The position numbers and the translations under genes are program-made. The notes under the pieces are model-generated. The model was given only the letters and a program-made list of their open reading frames with translations. It was not told the origin of the DNA and did no database searches. Below, piece by piece: positions 1 to 5,137 of a stretch of DNA of 5,137 nt. The DNA lies in contig JAFOCX010000267.1 in the NCBI GenBank assembly GCA_017380975.1, forward strand, positions 1-5,137. The letters run 5' to 3'. This stretch comes from Lachnospiraceae bacterium. GTDB taxonomy: Bacteria > Bacillota > Clostridia > Lachnospirales > Lachnospiraceae. Each line of letters opens with the position of its first letter. Positions within the stretch are counted from its first letter, which is position 1.

Positions 1-1331
1 AAAATCCGACGATCTGCTCGCTGTACAAACAGCATCTCTTCATCAAATTCCGAATGGAACTCCGGATCATTTTCATCGTACGTCTCTTTTGAACCAGCCA
101 GGGAATCCTCCATTGTTTCAATATCTTCTTTTGTCAGTTGTTCCAGTGCTTGCACAAGTCTTGGATACAAGACAGCATCCTGATCACTCAGGCGAACACT
201 GTCTCGGATTGAAGAACAGATCACTTCATTGTTTTCATATTCCTCTCTTGACAAAGTGGTTTTCATGACATTCAGGATCGGTACTTCCGGCTCTTTCACT
301 TCTCTGAGGCAAAGCCAGCCGCCGTCATGATATAAATGCATTTTTAGCGCAGCGTTTCCATCCTGCTCCTTCTCATGATCTCTGGCAACCGCTCCGGCAA
401 ACCATGCACTGTAACCATCTTCACTGGTTATAAGAACGCTTCCTCCTCGTCCATACCCCCAGACACTAAGGTATTCGAAATCGATGGATCGCTCCTGATC
501 TGTCCAGCTAATCTCGCCGGATGATTCAATCGATAGATCTGTAACATTCGACGGTAATGGGCATTCATTTCCATTTTCATCTATGTAAGACTCCAACTCC
601 CATATACTCGTATTCCCCTGTGACCACTGTTCCTGAAGGATCTGTGAATCGACATATTCCACATCTTCTCCGGGAAATACTCGTTTAAATGTCCGATAGC
701 TAACCCCGGGTCCCCCATCGCTGGTAAAATACTGCTGCAGCAGCAACGTGTTCTTATCCAAAAGTGTTGCATAATACTCTTCATGAATCGGATAACCGTT
801 TTCATTTTTCTCAGATTCATCACCGATGCGGACGCTCCACGCTTCATTTCCGCATCCATCATAAAGCGGCTCGTCCAAAGATTCGATTTTCTGCTGATAG
901 AAGGACTTATTGATAAATCCCTCGTAATCTCTGGCTTCCATATCGACAAAAATCATTTCCGTTCCGTCAACCGGATTCGATCCCGGCGAAATCGAAAGAA
1001 TTTCGTAGTTTCCCGGAATCGCTTCCCATACATCTCCTTCGATTTCTCCGCCAACCATCAGCCAAGTTCCCATAAGATCATCTGCATCCAATGTATCAAC
1101 AGTCTCAACTTCCGGTAATGCTGCGATTTCCGTCTCGACCTTCGTATTACCCTCTTCTTTTGTCTCTGCCGCGGCTGATGTCATGTCTGCCATCGCCTGC
1201 TGCAGATTCTGAGCGACTGATTCCGACTTCGCAAAATCAATGGATGCATCAACTGCAGTATTCTCTTTTCCACAGGCAGTCAGAGCCAGTGCAGATACTG
1301 CCAATAGTATTGTTACTCGTTTCGAAATCAT
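1..1331 (-). CDS. Large lipoprotein, C-terminus cut off by window edge (possible lipocalin-like and DUF3298-like regions)
   Basis: The frame is open for 443 codons from the ATG at 1331 to the left edge without a stop, so the C-terminus lies outside the window. The start follows an AGAGGGGG Shine-Dalgarno at 1344-1337, five bases from the ATG. Residues 1-19 form a short basic, hydrophobic signal peptide ending in the lipobox LTAC, so Cys20 should be lipidated and the protein anchored on the outer membrane face. Residues 21-82 are an Ala/Glu/Thr-rich linker. Residues 88-218 begin with GTW and end in RTFKRV, as in lipocalin-like beta-barrel domains; this is a weak pattern match. From about 350 the chain (VPILNV, then YPRLVQAL, then FVQRADRRI at the edge) resembles the start of DUF3298/RsiV-type extracytoplasmic domains of clostridial proteins; this is from memory and tentative. 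The gene starts 32 bp after the preceding lipoprotein gene and is probably cotranscribed with it. Function unknown. Confidence 0.88.
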   Translation of the reverse strand, partial: MISKRVTILLAVSALALTACGKENTAVDASIDFAKSESVAQNLQQAMADMTSAAAETKEEGNTKVETEIAALPEVETVDTLDADDLMGTWLMVGGEIEGDVWEAIPGNYEILSISPGSNPVDGTEMIFVDMEARDYEGFINKSFYQQKIESLDEPLYDGCGNEAWSVRIGDESEKNENGYPIHEEYYATLLDKNTLLLQQYFTSDGGPGVSYRTFKRVFPGEDVEYVDSQILQEQWSQGNTSIWELESYIDENGNECPLPSNVTDLSIESSGEISWTDQERSIDFEYLSVWGYGRGGSVLITSEDGYSAWFAGAVARDHEKEQDGNAALKMHLYHDGGWLCLREVKEPEVPILNVMKTTLSREEYENNEVICSSIRDSVRLSDQDAVLYPRLVQALEQLTKEDIETMEDSLAGSKETYDENDPEFHSEFDEEMLFVQRADRRI

Positions 1332-1363
1332 GTCATCCCCCTCTTCCCTAAAGTTTGGATTTA

Positions 1364-2440
1364 TCAAGAATCACCGGACACGCCTTTATAATACTCATAG
1401 ATCTCTCTTACAAATTCTTCTTTGAATGCCTCGAAGTTCTTCGGATATACGTTTCCATGAGCAGAAAACTCTTTTCCATCTTCAAAATACATCGTGATAT
1501 CAAAATCTCCTTTTGTAGTTGACTCTCTCTCATCATACTGATTCCAGGATTCCACATTATATTTTGACATGATACTTAAGAACCGATCATATGGAAGAGA
1601 TTCCTCGATTTCTCCATAATCGGAAATATCGGTTCCTTTTTCTAATATTGCACCAACCGGATCAGTTAAAATCACGGACCACTGATTGTTCTGAGCGCGA
1701 AGACGTAAAAGGTAATAAACATCTGAGTATTCCTTTTCCCTCAGTTCCACCTCCAAATATATACACGGAGATGCACTAAAATCAGTCACAAGATATCTGG
1801 AATAATCACTGTTGCTATGAAAAACCTCAATTATTTCTGAATAAAAATCATCAAAACCTTTTGGAGCCGTATTATAGCCATCCATCGTAACGGTCGTTCC
1901 GTCCGAAAGCTCCAGATACAGATTGTAACTATCACCGGAATCCAGAACTCCAGGCATAGAAACTGATTCATGAAAACCATCCCAAGCCAGCACACCATAT
2001 GTTTCAACAATTTCTTCCATTTTACGAATCAGAGTTTCATCTTCCAGACATACCAGACTGGCATACTCAACATCCTTTACAGTCTCAATAAATCCAAAAT
2101 ATTCTGCAGGCTGTACCTGGTCATCTGTATCGTCGTCCTTCCACATTTCGTAAGCGTCCGGACTTAAGTCAGATATTTTCATGAATGTGCCGTTCTCTGT
2201 CGTCTTCATGATATAATATGGCGCCTTTTCCATTCCCTGACGCGAGAGATACAATCCGGTCAAGGACGCACCGTCCGGAAGTCCAATCGCTTCTATTGCC
2301 TCCGTTTCCGTTTGCTGATCAACAGGAGCTGCCGTATTTCCCATCGGAACATCGATCGGTTTATTGTTCTTCCCACATCCAAATAATAATGAAAATATTC
2401 CCATAAGCACCACCATTAATACTATATGTTTCAGTTTCAT
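1364..2440 (-). CDS. Lipoprotein of unknown function with an internal two-fold repeat
   Basis: This 358-aa protein starts with MKLKH, a hydrophobic stretch (residues 6-20) and a lipobox LFGC, so Cys22 is the predicted lipidation site and the protein sits outside the cytoplasmic membrane. The start is supported by GCGGAG five bases upstream of the ATG. Residues 23-55 are a polar linker. The rest is acidic, alternating beta-like and helical segments. Residues 137-208 and 286-351 look like copies of one unit: each has a helix, Y-x-V-x-x-W, then D-G-x6-G and P-K-x-F-x-x-F-x-x-E with identical internal spacing. A YYIMK segment at 76-80 and a YYLLR segment at 242-246 hint that each half is a longer repeat of roughly 150 residues. 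I do not recognise a named family. No catalytic motif is visible, so a binding or structural role is more likely than an enzyme. It lies 81 bp after the TPM gene, behind a hairpin, and 32 bp before another lipoprotein gene. Confidence 0.9.
   Translation of the reverse strand: MKLKHIVLMVVLMGIFSLLFGCGKNNKPIDVPMGNTAAPVDQQTETEAIEAIGLPDGASLTGLYLSRQGMEKAPYYIMKTTENGTFMKISDLSPDAYEMWKDDDTDDQVQPAEYFGFIETVKDVEYASLVCLEDETLIRKMEEIVETYGVLAWDGFHESVSMPGVLDSGDSYNLYLELSDGTTVTMDGYNTAPKGFDDFYSEIIEVFHSNSDYSRYLVTDFSASPCIYLEVELREKEYSDVYYLLRLRAQNNQWSVILTDPVGAILEKGTDISDYGEIEESLPYDRFLSIMSKYNVESWNQYDERESTTKGDFDITMYFEDGKEFSAHGNVYPKNFEAFKEEFVREIYEYYKGVSGDS
1388..1585 (-). repeat. Protein-level repeat unit B in the lipoprotein gene
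   Basis: This segment encodes residues 286-351: Y294-x-V-x-x-W299, then D321-G322 and G329, then P333-K-x-F-x-x-F339-x-x-E342. It is the C-terminal copy of the unit found at residues 137-208. Confidence 0.6.
1817..2032 (-). repeat. Protein-level repeat unit A in the lipoprotein gene
   Basis: This segment encodes residues 137-208: Y148-x-V-x-x-W153, then D180-G181 and G188, then P193-K-x-F-x-x-F199-x-x-E202. It matches unit B in order and spacing, except for five extra residues between W153 and D180. The similarity is at protein level, not as DNA direct repeats, so the duplication is old. Confidence 0.6.
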
Positions 2441-2453
2441 GATTTCTCCGCCC

Positions 2454-2466
2454 TTTCCCCGGGAAA
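2454..2466. other. Short palindrome upstream of the first lipoprotein gene
   Basis: TTTCCC and GGGAAA arms flank a single central C, a perfect 6-bp inverted repeat 13 to 26 bases upstream of the ATG at 2440, just before the ribosome site. It could be an operator half-site pair, but six bases per arm in a purine-rich leader can arise by chance. No convincing -35/-10 pair was found in this gap. Confidence 0.2.
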
Positions 2467-2488
2467 TTAATATGGCTGATGGAACGAA

Positions 2489-2512
2489 AGTGATCCTGAT
2501 ACCAGAATCACT
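2489..2512 (-). terminator. Stem-loop after the TPM gene, possible weak terminator or mRNA-end stabiliser
   Basis: Ten bases after the TPM stop codon, the minus strand forms a 10-bp stem (AGTGATTCTG pairing with CAGGATCACT, one G-U pair) with a GTAT loop. It is followed by TTTCGTT, which is a short and interrupted T-run. The placement right behind a stop codon fits a terminator, but the stem is not GC-rich and the T-run is poor, so partial readthrough into the lipoprotein genes is likely. It may instead protect the 3' end of the upstream mRNA. Confidence 0.5.
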
Positions 2513-2521
2513 CTCTTCTTT

Positions 2522-3304
2522 CTAAAACTTTCCGCTTCGACCGGAACCTCCTCCACCGCTGTGAGAACGTGAACCGGAACCGGAGCCTGATCTCTTTGAC
2601 GAACTTTCGATTTTTCTGCGAGTCCTGATCGTATTTACGTATGTATCATTGCTGACAGTCAAGTGAAGTCCTCCGTCTGCCACATAAGAAGCCGCACTGC
2701 CTCCTTTTTTTACACTCTTCATGGTCATTTCGAGTCCTTTTGTCACGAGGAACGCCACTACGATCGATACGCCGATCACAGCAACATACACCGGCGCATG
2801 ACTTTCACGCACAGGCTTTCCTGCTGCAGCAAGGCCCAAAAACTCGTCACATGTTTCCAGATAATCTTCGAAACCATTGTACCAGTCGTCTTCAGCGAAA
2901 TCATCCAAGAACTGATCTTCCAACTGGATCTGTCCGTATTCATCAAATGCATATTCTACGTTTTCTCCATAGAAGAAGGTTGCATAGTCACGATCTTCCA
3001 TACTGAGCATCAAAAGAATACCTTCACGGTTTTCTCCGCCTCCCAGACCAAGTCCGTGGTACATCTCTGTCGCTGTAGTAAAGACATCACTGGTACTGTA
3101 CTTCTGATAATCGCTTACGATTATTGTATAAATTCCATATCCGTATTTTTCAGAAATAGCTGCTGCCTCTTCATCAAGAGATACCAATTCTTCCGCCTCA
3201 AGAAGGCCTGCCTCATCGTACACGTACATATCAGACGCAAAAGACGAGATGGTCATCATTCCGATCAAAAACACCGTTAAGATTAAATGTATGTATTTCT
3301 TCAT
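2522..3304 (-). CDS. TPM-domain membrane protein with Gly/Ser-rich tail, YdjH-like
   Basis: This 260-aa protein has a signal peptide at residues 1-23 (MKKYIHLIL..., probable cleavage after SFA), a TPM domain (TLP18.3/Psb32/MOLO-1 family) at about 27-160, a transmembrane helix at 171-188 and a basic Ser/Gly-rich tail at 233-260. TPM hallmarks are VYDEAGLL at the domain start, the IYTIIVS strand, and GILLMLSMEDRDY followed by FFYG. The predicted topology puts the TPM domain outside and the tail in the cytosol. The start at 3304 is chosen over the longer frame from 3442 because it has an excellent AAGGAGGGG ribosome site and a signal peptide; the extra 46 residues would overlap the upstream gene and bury the signal sequence. 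It begins 13 bp after the zinc-ribbon gene, suggesting translational coupling. The pair resembles B. subtilis ydjG-ydjH. The molecular activity of this TPM subtype is not established; some TPM proteins have phosphatase activity, but that cannot be transferred here. Confidence 0.92.
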   Translation of the reverse strand: MKKYIHLILTVFLIGMMTISSFASDMYVYDEAGLLEAEELVSLDEEAAAISEKYGYGIYTIIVSDYQKYSTSDVFTTATEMYHGLGLGGGENREGILLMLSMEDRDYATFFYGENVEYAFDEYGQIQLEDQFLDDFAEDDWYNGFEDYLETCDEFLGLAAAGKPVRESHAPVYVAVIGVSIVVAFLVTKGLEMTMKSVKKGGSAASYVADGGLHLTVSNDTYVNTIRTRRKIESSSKRSGSGSGSRSHSGGGGSGRSGKF

Positions 3305-3310
3305 CTTCGT

Positions 3311-3320
3311 CCCCTCCTTA
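3311..3320 (-). promoter_or_regulatory. Ribosome binding site overlapping the upstream stop codon
   Basis: On the minus strand the sequence TAAGGAGGGG merges the TAA stop of the zinc-ribbon gene with a near-perfect Shine-Dalgarno. The ATG of the TPM gene follows six bases after the last G. This fixes the TPM start at 3304 and suggests that terminating ribosomes reinitiate, keeping the two membrane proteins in a matched ratio. Confidence 0.85.
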
Positions 3321-4499
3321 AATAAACAGTGTTGCAATGAGTGATCCTGCCACACTGAATCCTGCAGCCAGCCCTGCAAACATTGCCCATACTTTTCCTT
3401 TGCTGACCGGAAGGTCTCCAACTGTTCTGCCGGTCTGACCATTCACAGCAAACAGGAACGTCTTTCCATTCCATTTTGTAGTGAGGAGCCATACCGGAAG
3501 TAATGCGTAATGAACCTTTCCACGTTCCATGTTGACCCATTCGCGCTCCGTGACACAACTGTCGTACCCGGTCACAGTATTTCGAAGAGCTGCTTTCACA
3601 GTAGTCTCACAGCGTTTATCCGCTCTTTTCCAACTCTCTTTCACAGTCACATCATATTTGTCCGCCAGAAATCCCGGAAGGTAAGCGGTCGAAAATTCTT
3701 TTAACTCACTATAATCGTAAGGTTCGATAGAATCCATATAATCATCCGGCATCTTGGTGGAAGCATCAACCGGAACCTTTTCAAACGACATATTTCCGCC
3801 GCGTCTTACTCTAAAAATCGTTGTTGTTGTTATTTCTTCATTTGAAGATCGATGTACGGAAGTGTTTGATGCTTTGTAAGTTGCCGATGCATCTGCCTTT
3901 CCGTCAAACATCCAGAACGGTACATACACACCTTTAATTTCCTGAAGATGGTTATTGGATGTAAATGTTCCCGGAAGGAAAATTTTTCCTTTGTAATGCT
4001 TCTTCAGTGCCTCAATCGCGGCATCTTTTTCTACTTTAAACGGAATTACATAGTTCGGTTTCAGTGCACCGGTAAACTGTCCAGGAACAACGGTCGGGTT
4101 TCCGCAGTATGGGCAAGACGTTGCGCCCGTGGAGCTGTCACAGATCAGTTCTGCTCCGCAAGACGGGCAATTGTACATTTTCATTCCCTCTGCATCTGCT
4201 CCCCAGTCGCTATTGAGCTCAGTCATATCCCAATCACCGGAAAATTCCGTTCCATTGCGATCATCATCCTTTTGTTCTTTATCTTCTGTATCTTCTGCCG
4301 CAGCTTCAACCTTCTCTTTTTCCTCTGCTTCTGCCTGCGCCTGTGCTGCTTTCGCATCTTTCTCTGCATAAAGTGCTTCTATTTCTTTCAGTTCATAAGT
4401 AGAACCACAGTAATCACATACCACTTTTCCGGTTTCCGGTGAAAAATGTACCGGGCCGGTACAAGCCGGACACTGATAATTCGTTACTTGAGCTGCCAT
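3318..4499 (-). CDS. Tandem zinc-ribbon protein with C-terminal membrane anchor, YdjG-like (TFIIB-type zinc ribbon family)
   Basis: This 393-aa protein carries two zinc ribbons with the same spacing, C-x2-C-x14-C-x2-C: Cys10/13/28/31 and Cys111/114/129/132. Between them, residues 38-105 form an Ala/Glu/Lys-rich, probably helical or disordered acidic linker. The body that follows has the signature regions of the YdjG-like family: KPNYVIPFK, ALKKHYKGK, a VPFWMFDG motif at 193-200, a Thr-rich beta region, KMPDDYMDSIEPYDYSELK, and LLPVWLLTTKWNGK near the end. Residues 370-393 are one hydrophobic helix running to the last residue, so it is a tail-anchored protein with the ribbons in the cytosol. 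No DNA-binding function is implied by the TFIIB-type label. The start at 4499 is preferred over 4514 because GGAGGA lies seven bases upstream and the 4514 ATG overlaps that site. It lies 66 bp after the upstream gene and 13 bp before the TPM gene. In B. subtilis, YdjG acts with YdjH and YdjI in a membrane complex linked to PspA. Confidence 0.93.
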   Translation of the reverse strand: MAAQVTNYQCPACTGPVHFSPETGKVVCDYCGSTYELKEIEALYAEKDAKAAQAQAEAEEKEKVEAAAEDTEDKEQKDDDRNGTEFSGDWDMTELNSDWGADAEGMKMYNCPSCGAELICDSSTGATSCPYCGNPTVVPGQFTGALKPNYVIPFKVEKDAAIEALKKHYKGKIFLPGTFTSNNHLQEIKGVYVPFWMFDGKADASATYKASNTSVHRSSNEEITTTTIFRVRRGGNMSFEKVPVDASTKMPDDYMDSIEPYDYSELKEFSTAYLPGFLADKYDVTVKESWKRADKRCETTVKAALRNTVTGYDSCVTEREWVNMERGKVHYALLPVWLLTTKWNGKTFLFAVNGQTGRTVGDLPVSKGKVWAMFAGLAAGFSVAGSLIATLFI

Positions 4500-4506
4500 A
4501 AATCTA

Positions 4507-4512
4507 TCCTCC
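4507..4512 (-). promoter_or_regulatory. Ribosome binding site deciding the zinc-ribbon gene start
   Basis: GGAGGA on the minus strand lies seven bases before the ATG at 4499. The alternative ATG at 4514 overlaps this motif and has only a distant AAGG upstream, so the longer reading with five extra residues (MEDRF) is unlikely. Confidence 0.8.
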
Positions 4513-4565
4513 ATTTACGTTATTAACCTTCGTTGTCATTCTGGCAAAATTGCGACTATTTGAAA

Positions 4566-5066
4566 TTACGCCCACGGATCTGCACTTACCGGTTTGCGGA
4601 TGTCCGCTAATAAGAACTGCTCCCATAAAAACCACTGTCCCGTAGACGGCTTAGTACGCAGTTTGATCTGACGCGCAGAGTCAGATCCTCCGGATTTCAC
4701 ATGCAGGGTCAGGTATCCGTCTTTCAACTGATCTCTGCTGTACGGATTTTCAAAAAATGTGATCGTATACGGTTTTACCGGTTCATATCCGTTTTCCGGA
4801 GTTGATCCTTCAAAATAGGAACGCGGCACATAGTCTTTATCCCTGAACCGATCTGCGATAAACTGCTTTTCATATGTAGAGAGACCTTTCGGTCCATGAA
4901 GGAACTCCAGCATCTCACATGCTGCATTTTTATCGATCGGATATATAGCTAACGCTGCGATCGTAAGTGCGGCAGCATACTGTGGTTCTTTTAATGACGC
5001 TTCTTCCATCGCCTTCATCTGCTGCAAATTCTTCGGTAAATCATTTAATACAACTGTGTATGTCAT
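4566..5066 (-). CDS. Soluble protein of unknown function, DUF6935-like
   Basis: This 166-aa protein has no signal peptide or membrane segment and is probably cytosolic. The start is supported by GGAGG seven bases upstream of the ATG. Residues 1-60 are helical (LPKNLQQMKAME, then an Ala-rich TIAALAIYP helix and a CEMLEFLHG segment), followed by YEKQFIADRF, then DKDYVPRSYFEG and TPENGYEP, a beta-rich region with the pattern YLTLHVKSGGSDSARQIKLR, and the ending WFLWEQFLLADIRKPVSADPWA split around a conserved-looking aromatic core. This layout matches, from memory, a clostridial family annotated as DUF6935; the family number is not verified. Length appears complete. The gene sits first in the visible run, 66 bp before the zinc-ribbon gene on the same strand, which suggests a shared function. 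No catalytic residues can be assigned, and Cys49-like single cysteines do not form a metal site. Confidence 0.87.
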   Translation of the reverse strand: MTYTVVLNDLPKNLQQMKAMEEASLKEPQYAAALTIAALAIYPIDKNAACEMLEFLHGPKGLSTYEKQFIADRFRDKDYVPRSYFEGSTPENGYEPVKPYTITFFENPYSRDQLKDGYLTLHVKSGGSDSARQIKLRTKPSTGQWFLWEQFLLADIRKPVSADPWA

Positions 5067-5102
5067 TCCTCTTCCTCCCCTTTTTCAATCATTCGATATC
5101 TT

Positions 5103-5137
5103 CTACATCATTTTTTCTGATTCAAAATCTGCATCTG
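5103..5137 (-). CDS. Possible 3' end of an upstream gene
   Basis: From the right edge one minus-strand frame reads DADFESEKMM and then stops with TAG at 5105-5103. The other two minus-strand frames also stop within this stretch, so the choice rests on the acidic, plausible tail and on the 36-bp spacing to the next start, which is typical of an operon. Ten codons are too few to identify a product. By analogy with pspA-ydjGHI clusters, an SPFH-domain (YdjI-like), PspA-like or related gene could lie here, but the sequence does not show it. Confidence 0.3.
   Translation of the reverse strand, partial: DADFESEKMM

Noticed and set aside
732..743. 12-bp perfect palindrome CTGCTGCAGCAG
   Set aside because: It falls inside the lipoprotein coding frame and follows from Leu-Leu-Gln-Gln codons; there is no reason to see a binding site.
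581..949. 122-codon minus-strand open frame
   Set aside because: It is in another frame of the same strand as the large truncated lipoprotein, which is open through the whole region and has a signal peptide and ribosome site.
2467..2490. Promoter for the lipoprotein genes based on a TATTAA-like -10
   Set aside because: The hexamers 17 and 18 bases upstream (GATCAC and GGATCA) do not resemble TTGACA, so a sigma-A promoter is not supported.
2663..3280. 205-codon plus-strand open frame
   Set aside because: It is antisense to the TPM gene, its translation is Cys/His/Phe-rich low-quality sequence typical of a shadow frame, and the opposite strand has a clear domain.
3305..3442. 46-residue N-terminal extension of the TPM protein from an ATG at 3442
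   Set aside because: It overlaps the zinc-ribbon gene in another frame, has no supporting ribosome site, and would place the signal peptide internally; the ATG at 3304 has an excellent site.
3301..3558. 85-codon minus-strand open frame overlapping the end of the zinc-ribbon gene
   Set aside because: It lies within the zinc-ribbon coding region in another frame, and its product shows no recognisable pattern.
3948..4442. 164-codon plus-strand open frame with Phe/Cys-rich hydrophobic stretches
   Set aside because: It lies opposite the Ala/Glu/Lys-rich linker and the ribbons of the zinc-ribbon gene; the hydrophobic look comes from the complement of GAA and AAA codons.
4500..4514. Five-residue longer start of the zinc-ribbon protein at 4514
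   Set aside because: The 4514 ATG overlaps the GGAGGA that serves the ATG at 4499, and it has no good site of its own.

Overview
All supported genes lie on the minus strand and are tightly packed, so transcription runs from high to low coordinates. Strong purine-rich Shine-Dalgarno sequences, lipobox lipoproteins without outer-membrane features, moderate-to-low GC and the protein families point to a Gram-positive member of the Clostridia. Lachnospiraceae is the most likely family, but this is inferred from protein style; no marker gene is present.

In transcription order: (a) 5137-5103, a possible last few codons of an upstream gene; (b) 5066-4566, a 166-aa soluble protein of unknown function resembling the clostridial DUF6935 family; (c) 4499-3318, a 393-aa protein with two zinc ribbons and a C-terminal membrane anchor (YdjG-like, TFIIB-type zinc ribbon family); (d) 3304-2522, a 260-aa secreted and membrane-anchored TPM-domain protein with a Gly/Ser-rich tail (YdjH-like); (e) an 81-bp gap with a hairpin; (f) 2440-1364, a 358-aa lipoprotein with an internal duplication; (g) 1331 to the left edge, a second large lipoprotein cut by the window end. 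The last gene has no stop in the window and is easy to miss, but its frame is open for all 443 codons.

The zinc-ribbon plus TPM pair matches ydjG-ydjH of the Bacillus subtilis pspA-ydjGHI operon, where a membrane-bound YdjGHI complex is reported to recruit the envelope-stress protein PspA. By analogy, b-d may form a membrane-associated envelope-maintenance module, with zinc ribbons in the cytosol and the TPM domain outside. The two lipoproteins would be anchored on the outer face of the same membrane and may be a functionally linked extension or a separate transcription unit. No RNA genes, mobile elements, CRISPR arrays or integration sites were seen. Every intergenic gap is under 100 bp.
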